Below are positions 36,931-60,206 of a stretch of DNA of 64,000 nt, in pieces (position 1 is the first letter of the stretch; each line of letters begins with the position of its first letter). Position numbers and translations under genes: made by a program. The notes under the pieces were generated by a model. That model made no database searches and was not told the DNA's origin. It was given only the letters and a program-made list of their open reading frames with translations. The stretch is from positions 9,293,761-9,357,760 of the forward strand of contig NC_084889.1 in assembly GCF_958979055.1 (NCBI RefSeq), given 5' to 3'. This DNA is from Alnus glutinosa. Its lineage: Eukaryota; Streptophyta; Magnoliopsida; Fagales; Betulaceae.

Positions 36931-37670
36931 ATGATTTCTTTCCACAATCTTACACGCTTCTTCGCAAATACCAAATCACTAATAGCATCCACCGCTCGAT
37001 GTTGTCGTAGGAGCAAATACCGATACAGGTGCAAGGTTTGGCAGCAACGACGATACCTTGCCAAACGAGGACAACTGCATGCATGCGAGCGACAATCAGT
37101 GCTTCCACATCCGAGTCTGCTATGTTTCCTTTGACGTGCTCGATAGCCTGAACTCGGAAGAGGTCTATCGCGTGGTTTAAGAAATGAAGCGGAAACTATT
37201 TGAAACAGAGTTCCATGTAGGACGTAGTAAACAAAGAGTCCCAAGACGATACCAAAATGACTGGCTTGACGCCATCGCGCACGGTGCACATAGGCATGGC
37301 TGTTCAGGTTATACGGTGGTGGCAAAGACGAACACTATACGCGTACACGGACGAGGAGGATGAGGAAAAAGAAGAAGAGCGAGCGATAATGCAAGAGTCG
37401 ATTGAAGAGAATAATGTGTTTAAGGGTGTAAGCGCGAGGGCCGAGTTGAATGAGGCATTGGAGGCAGTGACGTTGAAAAGCTGTGTGGAGTCGGTGGCGT
37501 CATGTTGTATGGTGTGCTTTGACGAGTTTTCCGATTGTTTGGAGGTGGCAGATCAGCTTATACGTATGCCATGTCAGCATGTGTATCACAAAGATTGTAT
37601 TGTCCGCTGGCTGAAGGACAGTCACTTGTGCCGGCTGTGCCGCTTTCCCATGCCACACTCTACGTCTTGA
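36931..37670 (+). pseudogene. RING-H2 E3 ubiquitin ligase gene, decayed, RING-end frame still open
   Basis: The 3' frame, 37257-37670, encodes 137 residues ending in a complete RING-H2 motif (CMVCFDEF, then MPCQHVYHKDCIVRWL, then CRLC). Upstream the same protein appears to continue in other frames: FHNLTRFFANTKSL in the first frame from 36931, then CFHIRVCYVSFDVLDSLNSE from about 37100, interrupted by a TAA at 37178-37180 and rejoined by a one-base shift near 37250. Another shift lies near 36990. No introns are apparent, as in many plant RING-H2 genes. I infer an ancestral single-exon ligase broken by at least three lesions. The RING end could still be made from the ATG at 37257, so loss of function is likely but not certain. 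Confidence 0.7.
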
Positions 37671-38318
37671 TTCATTTCTTCACCCAAACCAATACGACGA
37701 AGTTTCATCAGCCTGTCTCAGTGGCATAAAAATGTCTAGAGAGCTCCTAACTCGATCGGCTCAGGTCGGTTTCAGTTTTTTTCTTTTTTTGGGTGGCCGG
37801 GTACCTACAAAAGACCTGTACGAACAATTTGAAGAATTGCATTAATTTTTGTTCTGGTAGTGTTCTGTTCGAATTTATTTCGAGAATTACAATAACATTG
37901 AAACGAAGCTTCTGTTTCTATTGTTTAAAAAGAAAGTTTTTGAGTATTTTTTCAACTTCAGAATTTAAACAATATAAACACACATTAGAAAACGGTGCGA
38001 TTCAATTTTGTAAACTGAATTTAATTTACCAAAAACCAAAGGAAGGAAAGTTTCTCATATATCATAATCAGAACCAACTGTGGCGTAATTCACATCTATA
38101 TTTGTTACATAATTATTTGGATGGACAAGATAATTTGAGTTTTCTCAACACGCTTAAAAAGCCAATTTTTTAAGAAAAGGAATAACTTATGAGCAACCAA
38201 ATGAATGGAAAGTAAACCAAGAACGATACCACATTCAGCTGACTTATTACGATCGCGCGTCGAGAATAGAAACCTCGTGGCTTACAGGCAGTGCCTCCAG
38301 ATCCCAAATAGAAACCTC
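37671..38318. other. Spacer between convergent RING pseudogene and THOC5
   Basis: Short spacer holding the presumed 3' ends of both units. A 126-codon plus frame at 37793-38173 has Lys/Phe/Asn-rich AT-biased composition, no domain, and begins in transcript-end sequence; I do not accept it as a gene. Confidence 0.5.
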
Positions 38319-41300
38319 CTAGTAAGGATAGCCATGAGTGCATCCAATATCCTTCCATGATATCATCTTCCTACGATCCCTTCCTCTAAATGATCTGGCA
38401 AGAAGCCTGCCACTGACGGGATTAGACAAACCAACATCAACCACAGACGTACTGTTTCTCTTTTCAGAGGATGGGAATGTCTCATCCATGTAGTAGTCAA
38501 GCAACATTGCAAGACAACGAACTTGATGAGACAAAATATAATTTCCTTGATCCGCAGGTAGCATCTTTAATATGTGAAGATTGACCTACAAGATGCAAAT
38601 GCATAAGGGAAACTTGTGATGACGTTTCATGACGGAAATATGTGGATTATCAATAAGCAAACAAGGTCAGTAATCATCAGAAAACTATTATGTACAAAAG
38701 AAATTGTCAGATAAACTCATTTTAGCTGTGCTTATCCTGAGAAAATGTTGGGAAGTCTACGCAACCAACTTTTTGAGTTCAGAGAGAGAAAAGCAGCAAC
38801 TAGGTCATATACGCCAGAATAGAAGTTCTTCCACCAAAAGTTACTTCAAAACATGCACTTAATGTGATTTATGAAGTTAAGTGGAAGCTAATCAATTGCA
38901 ATCACATTATAATCCTTCCACTGTGCTTCCATATTTTGAAGAATTAGTCCAATAAGCCACAGCATATTATTATCACTGACAATAGCTTTTCCCAAGACCT
39001 CAGATGCTTACCTCAGCTTCAATAGCGCAAAGTTCATTATGCCACTCCAAACCATCACTCTCAGAATGATTTTCTCCAGAAGATTTAGCGTGAAGACTCA
39101 ATGCAAAATGAGGAGGCCTTAAAGGATATTCCATGCTGATCTTGATCTGCCACAATAGATTTTGATGTGAAGTGCCAAAATATTAATAAATGAACAAAAT
39201 TCAAGGAAGTAACACATTTTAGTTACCTTGGCTTCTAACTTCCAAAGGCTCTTGTCAGTATCCGTGTTCTTGGTTAAAACAAGACAAAATTCCCTCACCC
39301 CATAATCCACCCATGACTCATTGTCCGTCTCATAATATTGAGTAAAAGCAGTATTTTCTACCTCAGGCTCAACATATGCAGGTGCATCCTGATCACTATC
39401 AGTATCCAATATCAGATCCAAATACTCATCAGGTTTCTTGAAACTTTGTGATTTTGCCACGCTGATTGGAGATCCAAGGCTTTTTGAAATTAAAGTAAGC
39501 TGCCTGGAATGCTCAAGATTAGATCCCTTTGAGCGATTAAGTTTAACATCACTATTGACAAATGCAGCAGGAACCAAAGATGGAAGCTCCCCATCTTCCC
39601 TTGTACCTTCTAGCTCTTCCTTTGAAGTACCAGGTTGTTCAATCATATCAGCATCTATAGATTCCCGAACTTGCTCTGTATCTATAATGGGCAAAGATAA
39701 AGCCTGAATGGGTGGGGGTCCTACAGGCGACCAACCATGCAAATTGCACAAAGGGTTATGCAAAGCCCAAGGAACACTTTCACAACTTAGAGCAGGCCAC
39801 TTAAGCTTCATAAGCAAATCAAGCTGTGCCCTGTAAGCCAATAAGAATTCCAAACTTTCAACATAAGCACATCTTGAGAACTGACAAACAAGATATAGAG
39901 AGCCCCAATAAAAAAAGTTCCCTCATATAAAAGGCAGCAAACAAACAAGTTATAAACAAGCAAAGCAGATTGAAGTTCCTTAAATAACCAAAATATCAGC
40001 CACTATATATTATAAAAGATGCCAAGAAAAGTCCAACAAAGTGAAACAAAACCATAATTCTAAATTTAGATTTGACCACACTGATATCTCTCTCCTATTG
40101 AATTCTAGTTTTCCTTGATGATCCAGGATTCCAAACATACAAAGCAGCAACTCACACAAGAGCCAGCTGAGCCTTTTTCCGAGAGCGAATTCTTTGCACA
40201 ACCGTCTGGACGCGGTTCTGCTGGCGATACAGTGAAAGACCAGATACAACAGCCTCACTTTTAGCTGTTTCACCACTTTGGGTTCCATGGCTAGTAAGCA
40301 ATGGTGACACCTCTGGCAAAAAATCAATCCCTGCCAAATGCTGGGCCCACTTATATGGCCGTGATACTCTCCTTTCATCAAATGCAAGGGCATCACCAAC
40401 ACAGAGCTTGGCTGACTGCACCATTGTCCAGAACAATTGTTATTACAAATAAATAGAAAATGTAACAGGAAAAATGAAAGGGAAAAAAGAAGAAGATATA
40501 AAGCAGGCATATTGATAAATGACAATGACCAACACGAGTGAACAAAACATCCATACCTGGTGAGGAAGCTCAATGCCAGTGTCATCAGGGAATAAGTTGC
40601 ATAAGATGTTATTCTCAGCTCTGTCATGGGACCCTTCAATCCCGACACATACCACATTCAACTTTAACAAGTATTCAAACTTCAGAGTGATCATTTTTGC
40701 AGACTTAGGATCAGAAATCCCATCATCATAAACATGAACGATGATTTTAAGTGGATGAACTTGATATACTCCATCCTGGTCAAGGCTCTCCTTGCTTGGA
40801 ACCCTCTTTGGCCGCTTTCTCCTCCTTTGGCCATCATCTTCCTCATCGGGTGCATCATCCTCCAATCTAGAATTCTCTACACTGGTAGATATGCCTGAGT
40901 CATTAAACCCCATTAGTGTTCATTTTCCTTTCTTTCCTTTTTTTTTTTTTGGGGGGGGGGGGTGTTAATGGAAAAAGATAACAGTTGCCAATATTCTAAT
41001 GTGAAACAGACATAAAACCAGTTTATTATACTGTTAGTTTCCAAAAAGAGTATAACCATATCAGATTGGATTGTTATCTCACAATACAAAAAGAGTCATT
41101 AAAAATAACTGAATTATTTAATAATCGATCAACTTAATTGGTCTAAGATGCACAAATTTAACGATACCAGATTCACAGAAAAGCAACTCCTCACAAGCAT
41201 ATGTAGAGTTGCATATAAAAGGAAACAACAATGCTTCTCACCATGATATTTCTATGATATAGGCTGTCAAGACCGGAAGATACTAAATAACTATCCGCCA

Positions 41301-44300
41301 AGTAGTTAGAGAATGAATAGCAATTACCAGTATCCTTATTTGACGGTACAAAAGGTTCAAAAAATAACTGAATTATTTAACAACCAATCAACTTAATTTG
41401 TGTCAGATGCATAATTCTAGTGATGCCACAATTACAAAAGGCATATATGGAGCCAGAGTCACATAAAGCATATATGGACCTGCATGCGCACATGCACACA
41501 CATATATATACCATGGTGTGTGTGGACCAGAAAGCATTACATAACTATCCACTAAGTAGTTACAGAGTGAAAATGAATATCAAAGCCAGTGTCCTTATGT
41601 GACGATACAAAAGATTCATCTGAAAAAGAAAATGAATTATTTGATAATTGAACTTGATTTGTGTAAGATGCATATTTCTCTCAATACCAGAATCACAGAA
41701 AAAGCAACTCTGCACAAACACATATGGGCTTTTATATGGGAAAAAACAAATCGTTTTTTTTTTATATGAAAAAAAAAAAAAAGAGAGAGATTCTGACCAT
41801 GATATATCAATTGTATAGGCTGTCAAGATCAGAAAACATTAAATAACTATCCACCAAGCGTTACAAAGCGAGAATGAATATCAATTACCAGTGTCCTTAT
41901 TTGCTTGCTGGCGAGCAAAAGCTTGAGCATCTTTCACACTTCCTACAATCTCCAAATCGATATTTTCACCAAAAGCTTCCTTCTGTGCCAAGAACTCTGA
42001 GTAAATCACATAGAGAGAAGGTGGAAGCAACTCTGCCAAATGGTGCTGCTTAATTTTTTTCGTATGCAGAATCCCAAACTGGTTCTGTACCGGCAAGGAT
42101 GCTTTCTTAAGAGACTTAAGATGTGAGGGTAGACTTGACAAGAATTTCTTGCGGTTTGCAATTGTATCCAAAAGTTTTTTCTTTTGTATTTCAAGTTTCT
42201 CTTGAAGTTTGCATAGCTCTTTTCGCTGCAAGAGATGTTAATGAATCAATAACCCCAACACCATAATAAATAAAAAAAGTGACAATAATGACAACAAGAA
42301 CAGCAAGAATGAGAATGAACTCCAAATTTACTGCAAGAAACTTGAATTATTTTGGGATGAAGGAAAATAAATTTCCAAATCAAGCAGCAACATACTTGAT
42401 TCAAATTACATGTTTAATGAAATGCACCATGCATCCACTAATTATATTCTACACATATCACATCTACTGGTAACATATGCATGTACCCTTACCACATCCA
42501 TTAAGTACATCAAATATGTGTGATTTCACAGCTGTTTGAGTCCAAGTGTATATGTGTTAGGAAAAAAGAAAGCAAGCAAGCGCATGCTAGGAGAAGTCAT
42601 CATTCTAGATGGACAATTTCCATACCTCTCAGTTTTTTCCAAAAGACTTCAGATCCTTAGCCAAAAGAGTGCTTCTATCCTTATTTTAAGATACATTAGG
42701 CATATTATAAAGTAGGATTATGCTAACACTCAAAGCTTCTCCCACGTCAAATGTTAAATTTGAAAACCCATACAAAAGTCGTGGGAGAATTATTCCATAA
42801 GCCATTTTAGAAAAGGGGAAAAAAGTTGCACATAAAGAACATATTAAGTCACATGGATTTTGATAGCAGGGAAGTGCCAAAATGAGTTCAAGTTAAAAAC
42901 TTCAAAAAATAGATAATAATTCCCTTCCCAACCCTACGTCTATTAATAAGTAGCTCGAGAGATCGAAAGTCAGCCTTTGATTACCAACTAGTCTTAGGCC
43001 AAATACAGTGTATAAGCAGGACCTGCACTATGAGAAAATGTGCGAAAACCCATCATACTGTGATTGCTAGAATGCATTCCATAATTTCCCTGAAATTCAC
43101 CAAAGGAAGAAAGAGAAATTCTCCTTTAAATAAAAACTTGTAAAGGGCTTCTCCACTTGTTGTCACTAAGTAGTTCTATTCATGGAAGTGAAGAACTAAG
43201 TTCAAGTAAAAAACTTAAAAAATTAGAATAACGCACAACTAGATTTTTGTAATATCTCATAAATCCCCTGTTAATACTGAAATGGAGGAATACTAAATGT
43301 TTCTAAAACTCCGATTACTTCTTTCTTATTCATAACCAAGATATTATAGGAGATGCTCAAAATTATTTCAAGTCTTAAACACCAATCCCAACAATTCCTA
43401 ACTCAACCAACAAGCACTCTGATACAAACATGTTCTGGTGCAAAAATTATGACAAATTCTTGACAACAGCAACAAAATATAATGAGGAGTAAACACCTGG
43501 AACAGCTCAAATTGGAGCCTCTGCATCATCAGATTGTGCGCACTGTCATTGGACAACGTCTTGGCTTTAATCTCTTCAGGTGCATCACGGAAAAACTCTT
43601 CCTCAGATACCAGATCGATATCAGGATATTTTGACCTGAAATCTTTGCAAGCCTTTATTGCTTTAACATAGTGACTTTTTTCGTACATCAAATTGTGAAG
43701 CTGGAGGGTAGTGAAGTCCACCGGTGCCTTTGCACGCTCTGTTTCTGCTTTCACACGATCTTCTTCTAGCAAGATCGAACGGTTTGCCTGTGAGAGAACA
43801 TTGTAAAGAATCATTTATAACAACCGCATTTCAACAGATTTCGCTCATAAAATAGTGATATTAGATGCTACTGTAAAAAATGGTCTTTTCTCCCAAAAAA
43901 GAAAAGAATTGTGAATTTTTTGCCAACCATATCCATGAAAACTAGGGTTTACAGAAACATCAGTAGGTGCCTTTTTTCTCCAAATAATTGTCGGTTCAGC
44001 CTTCTTTCTTTCTTTTTTTCTCGCATTTGTTTAATTTCCCATAGATATGTTGGTCATTCTACAATTTCAACCACCAAACCCTAATTACATTGACATGCAA
44101 AAAACAAGGATTTCCGAACTCCAGCAAGTAAGAAGAAACAAACAACTCGCACACAAGCTAAACAGTATCACTTCGAGTTTGACTCTAGACGTAACCCCTG
44201 CTAAATAAATCACATTTTATCCGGGTATCATTGTTTTCTCACTCGCATACACGTCATACTACTCTAGGTTGTACTTGAAGAAACTAACTCAATTCATTAT

Positions 44301-44648
44301 TAATCAAATTAATGGAATTTTACCGCTTAAACTAAACAGATATAAAAAAAAAATAAATAAATAAAAAAATCATAAACCCTAGAGGGAGAGAGTAAATGAA
44401 GGGACCTGGCGGAGGGTGATGAAGTGAAGGAACATCTGAGTAACGAGCTCTCGGAGAAGAGATTTGGGGTGGCCTTCTTTCTTGACGGAGAGCATCTTGG
44501 CCACGATTTCCTCCACCGAGGCTTTGCTCTCTCGCAGCATTTCGTGCGCCGACTTCTCCACCTTGCGCTGTTGCGGTGCTGACAGCGGTTCTTCCTCGTC
44601 TACCACCATCGCTCCCTGGCCCCCCTCGTCAATCTCACCGTCTTCCAT
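38319..44648 (-). CDS. THO5: THO complex subunit 5 (THOC5/FMIP)
   Basis: Eight exons on the minus strand: 44648-44406, 43787-43497, 42225-41889, 40894-40557, 40415-40156, 39830-39227, 39146-39012 and 38585-38319. All junctions are GT/AG and the frame is continuous for 824 residues, close to Arabidopsis THO5B. The start MEDGEIDEGG is the first ATG and fits the family. The N-terminal third is helical and coiled-coil-like (KLQEKLEIQKKKLLDTIANR). A basic stretch, QRRRKRPKRVP, lies near residue 307 and may be a nuclear signal. Later blocks include PLRPPHFALSL and the C-terminal GRDRRKMISWKDIGC. THOC5 is part of THO/TREX, which packages nascent mRNA and small-RNA precursors for nuclear export. Intron 3 carries tandem duplications of the exon 3 boundary. 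Confidence 0.94.
41090..41910. repeat. Three tandem copies of about 250-300 bp in THOC5 intron 3
   Basis: Three diverged units follow each other. Each has ACTGAATTATTTAA-like, AGATGCA, ACCAGA.TCACAGAAAA, ACTATCC.CCAAG and CCAGT.TCCTTATTTG blocks. The last block recurs near 41326, 41582 and 41889; in the 41889 copy it is the coding end and splice donor of exon 3. So part of the exon edge plus intron has been duplicated twice into the intron. Confidence 0.75.
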
Positions 44649-46860
44649 TGTTCCTTTGGCCAGAGTATAGGTGATGCCCGCGTATGCTCGGACCGTGTAT
44701 GATACTTGATAGTTACAAGGTTGCCCTTCCAGGTTCAAACGCCTTTAACGGCGACGTTCCGAATGAAAATCACTTTTTGAAAGTTGAACTAAACGGCACC
44801 GGTTTGTAACAAACGAAATCCTGAACCCCCATATCTTTTATTCTAGATTTGCAGTTTGGACAAAGATATTTTCATTATCTACTGTTTTCAGATAGATTAC
44901 ATACTTTTAATTATGCAAGTTTCTTGAGGGTTTAAAAAAAAAAAAATTATGAAAGTTTATTTTGTTTCTTGTATTATCGTTGGGTAACTTAAAAGGTGGA
45001 CAGAAAGCTCTCTTCCCTCTCCTGATCCAAGAAAACCTCTTCTCGGCCCTTGGTTGCCGGAGAGGAAGTGAATCTAGATGTGAAAATGTAGACAGATAAT
45101 AACTACTCATATTTGCTATATGCACCTAATTGCTATTCACTATCCGCACATGCATGCGAATACGAATGCGGATATTGCTAATATAAAATTAATTTCACTA
45201 AAACGACATCATTTTGAATTTGGTAAATTTAAAACCTTTGTATTATGTTAGGTGTTTTTTCACTATCATCTCAAAGTCATACCTCATTGCATTTATTTTT
45301 TACTATTTTATTTAATAATCCAAATCTCAATTATTTTATGAGACAATTACCCTTTTATGATTGATAATCACGAATTATGTTATTTAAGCTTATATATAGT
45401 AATAACTGCATTATTTAATCTTGCATATAGATTTAGATAGTAATCCAAAACGCTCATTACCTCATATACAGATAGCGGATAATAAACGCATGTAATAACT
45501 GTGATAATTGCGTGGATGTGAATAGTAATTATATAATGTAAATGCGAACGCGGATGTCTAAAATTGATAACTGTATTTTGTGGATGTGGATGCAAATATT
45601 GTAAATAACCGCACCTGCATTTTCATCCCTAAATGAATCCTCCCCCTTCTCCTCTACTCTCCTTTTCCTCTTCGCCTCTCCCTTTCCTGCTTCTTCTAAA
45701 GCTATATCTACCTCCTTGGATGTCCTACCTGTCTCGTTGGAGACTATCTCCAACAAAACCGTTGGCTTGTTCTCCACCTCGAACCGTTTGTTTTTCACCT
45801 TCTCCATCCATCTTGACGCTACCATTTCCTCTCTTGATGTTTTTGGATCTGGTTTTTTCAAAATCAGATCTATCAACTTCAAGAAGTTCCACCCTCAAAT
45901 GCTCCCCTCCATTGTGTTCTTGGGTCTCTCTGCTTCTAGCTGATGTCATACGTGTCGCTGTCCGGACATCACACACCGGAGCATGTCTCACATGCGCTTG
46001 CGAGTATATTTTACTCACAAGTGCGTGTTCCCTAGACATAGTCGAGTGGGCCTCTTTTCTTCGTCTTCCCCTGCTTTCCACTATTCTCACCCAGTCTTAT
46101 GTGGTGGTTCCCGTCTCTCGACATCGACTTTCGGCATTTGGGCTTCACTTGCCCGCTCTCCTCGCCGCTTTACTATCTGTTGGTTTTTTTGTTTTATGCT
46201 TTACTATGATTGTTTTTAGTATTTGTTCTTATGTTTCGGTTATGGTCTCCACATATTTTTTTGTTGTATCTTGTTATACAACCTTTCTTACGGAGCTTTA
46301 GTTTCGTTATGTTATTAACAATACTCTTCCCCCAACCCCTGTAAGGGGGATGTTGTTTCCTTTATCTTAATAGTCCCCGCCCCTCAACTTCTCCTACGGA
46401 ATTTATGGTTTTGGGTAGGGTGGATGGCTCTTTCGAGAGCTATGTTCATGCCCTTCACTATTTTGGTACTTTTATCCGTTTTATGTGGTCTAATCTTTAG
46501 CTTTGTTCAAAACTTCAAAGTAAAATAACTGGAAAGTTTTTGACTCTTTAGAGTCAAGAACCTCATTTCCCGACTGGTGTTTCGTGTTCTGGTACCTTTT
46601 TTTATTTTTTATTTTTTTATTTTTTTTAAGTTCAAGTTTATTGTTTGAGAACCCACCTTTATTGATCTTTCTTTGTAACTATGCTACTAATGAATGAATG
46701 TTGTATTTGAAATATATATATATATATATAGTTGGGTTACTTAGCTACAAAATATTAATTGTTTCTCTAATATAATTATAAAGTTTATATCCAGCGTGGT
46801 AAATGTAAAAATTGGAAGACAAAAAAAATTAAGGACCGAAGCGTCGGTTTTAAAAATTCA
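44649..46860. other. Spacer upstream of THOC5, with unexplained CT-rich open stretch
   Basis: The first few hundred bases presumably hold the THOC5 promoter. From 45130 to 45630 there are scattered GCGAATGCGGAT-like motifs and a terminal ATTTTCATCCCTA, suggestive of a decayed hAT-type element. At 45633-46301 a 222-codon plus frame overlaps 117- and 121-codon minus frames; none shows a domain. A T-rich stretch and ATGAATGAATGTTG followed by a TA microsatellite (46711-46730) could be the tail of a LINE-like retroposon covering about 45630-46710, but no reverse transcriptase was recognised. Confidence 0.35.
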
Positions 46861-47172
46861 TTTGGGATGTGTTTAAAATTGCGATTTCTTAGATAATAAA
46901 TGCGATTTTAAACCAAATCGCAGAATATAAATTGTTTGGATACTGCATTTTTAAAAATTGTGATTTGAAAATACAGATTTAAATTTATTTTTTCAAATCG
47001 TAGATAAAATGATGCTTTATTAAAAACGCATTATTTTAAAGGTTAATTGGGGATTTTAAATGTTAAACTGTGATTTTATCAAATACTTAACTGCATATTT
47101 AAAAATTATTATTTTTAAATAATACATTTTAAAATCATTATTTTAAATTACATTTTTTAAAAACGTAAAATA
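46861..47172. mobile_element. PIF/Harbinger-like MITE, decayed copy
   Basis: Matches 59889-60203 along its length (GATTTTAAACCAAATCGCAG, ATAAATTGTTTGGA, TTTTAAAAATTGTGATTTGA), with many substitutions. The right end has decayed past recognition. It ends about 270 bp before the TGS1 start codon, that is within the likely TGS1 promoter. Confidence 0.65.
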
Positions 47173-47313
47173 AAATGAAACTTAGGAAATTGAAATTGTC
47201 GGAAGACTAATATGAAGTTTTTAATAGATTTTCCTAGTTAATAATTTCTTATTTTTCGGTTGTTTTTATTTTTCAAGGGGCCGTGTAACTCGCGCCGTTC
47301 AACCGTAGCGCGC

Positions 47314-47320
47314 TATAAAA
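47314..47320 (+). promoter_or_regulatory. Probable TATA box of TGS1
   Basis: TATAAAA in a GC-rich surrounding (GCGCGCTATAAAAGCAG) lies 121 bases before the ATG at 47441, implying a leader of roughly 95 bases. It is the best TATA match in the window. Confidence 0.6.
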
Positions 47321-47440
47321 GCAGAGCGCATCCGCCGGGTCTGGATGTTCCATCACTCAGCGTAACGGGAACTGAAGTTGGTAGTGTTGTTCTTGACCTA
47401 AATCATCTTTGGTCAAATCCTTTCCAAGCTTTTCTTCAAA

Positions 47441-58562
<11,122 letters not shown>

Positions 58563-59885
58563 TTGACTGGTGTTGGGTGTAGATAGTAGCTGAACTCCAT
58601 ATTATGTAGACATTCAGCTGCTGTTGAGGTGGCTATCTTGCAGCACGGCCGAGTGATTTACAGTTTTGTAAGTTATACTTGGGATATTTTCGGTTGGTAC
58701 GGGAAGACTACAATGCCCTGTAGATGAAGATTAGAGGTAATAACAGTAAAGGAGAGACGTTTACGGCTGGAGAATGTTGAAGGGAGTTAGTGTCCTTATT
58801 GGGTAGAAAGTGGATCATGTTGTCAGTGGTTAGTTCAACAACCTGTGGAAGTGGGGAGGTGGCTTTTCTTCTATCTTTGTCTTTCAACTCAGTAAAGCGT
58901 CATTGGAAAAATATAGTTGAGATTGGTAGCGCAGCCACCCAATGAAGCAGGAGTTGGCTTTTTTATTTTATTATTTGTTTTGTTTTGGGTTATTCTTGTT
59001 CAAAAGATGGGTTAACTTTATAGTAAGTTGGAAGGTTTGTCTATAGAGTTTACCTGCCGGCCTAATGCCATCTAATATTAATGAAGGTGATTGGATGGAG
59101 TTGTTTTTGAACACCCACGCCCTTACGACTCAGAACAAGACGAAGCATTTCATAGTTTAGATTAGATTTTACAGCATCTAAAGTTGTATATTTTGTTTAT
59201 GTTGTGACGTCTAGTCCCTTTTAGTCTCTTCTCTCTCTCTCAAGGCTTGCGCTTGTTGGTGCATGGTCGTTTACTTTTATGAATGCAGGCAAATCGTGTT
59301 CAACCAGTGAAGAATGGCAATGGCTTATGACTCATTGATGTCTTGGTAGGAAGAGAGCCCAAGATAAGCCAGCATATCTAGTAATTTAAATATTTTATTG
59401 CTGAACTAATTTATTTAAGGTGGTGGTTTATTACTTTATTATATCAAGGAACCGAGTGGCTCGGAATTCTTGAAGTTTCTTAAGATGTAAGCTTCCGAGC
59501 TGGCATACAGGAGTCAGGAGGTACATTTGGGACACTGACTACGGAAGGTTCCGTGAGATTGCGATGTATCAACCTTCGTATAACTCTTATGAATATTGAA
59601 AAGAGAATGTATGAAGCTTTTAGGTTAGGCTTTTATGTTGGACAAGAGCATGCGATTCCCTGTCAGATCAAATTTAGCACTGATTTGAATAGCCAAAAAA
59701 ACTGAAGTCTCAACTCATCATTCATTTTTAAATCATGAAAGCTCTCCATTTAAGGTTTGGGTAAAAATGCGAAGTAGAGAATAAATCCTGCATGGTACAC
59801 CGGTTTTATTTTATTCAGTTTTCAAATCTTCAAATCTAGTAAGTTTTTGTTTTGACCGCTTATTTATTTATGTAAAAAATTATAC
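58563..59885. other. TGS1 3' flank
   Basis: Probably 3' untranslated region for several hundred bases, then spacer. No gene recognised. Confidence 0.5.
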
Positions 59886-59888
59886 TTA

Positions 59889-60203
59889 GGGTGCGTTTGG
59901 GATTGCGATTTCGTAGACAATAAGTGTGATTTTAAACCAAATTGCAGAACATAAATCGTTTGGGAACTGCGTTTTTAAAAATTGCGATTTGAAAACGCAG
60001 AAAATCTGCTTTTTCAAATTGCAGATAAGATAGTGCTTTTTTGAAAACGCAGAATTTTAAAGGTAAATTCGCGATTTTAAAAGCTAAACTACGATTTTGT
60101 CAAACGCTTAACTGCGTTTTTAAAAATCACTTTTTTCAATTCGTATATTTTAAAATCGTTATTTTAAATCGCACTTTTTAAAATCGCAAATTCAAACGGA
60201 CCC
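59889..60203. mobile_element. 315-bp PIF/Harbinger-like MITE
   Basis: Begins GGGTGCGTTTGGGATTGCG; its inverted right end reads GGGTCCGTTTGAATTTGCG. TTA flanks both sides (59886-59888 and 60204-60206), the 3-bp target of PIF/Harbinger. The interior is filled with AAATCGC/GCGATTT motifs. It is the best preserved of three copies in the window. Confidence 0.85.
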
Positions 60204-60206
60204 TTA

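Noticed and set aside
37793..38173. 126-codon plus-strand frame
   Set aside because: AT-biased, Lys/Phe/Asn-rich, no domain, and placed in the presumed 3' end region between two convergent units.
41090..41910. Tandem units read first as a possible CRISPR-like or satellite array
   Set aside because: Units are long (250-300 bp), diverged, only three in number, and one of them overlaps a real exon end.
45633..46301. 222-codon plus-strand frame
   Set aside because: Ser/Leu/Phe-rich, overlapped by two open minus frames, no recognisable domain; open mainly because the region is CT-rich.
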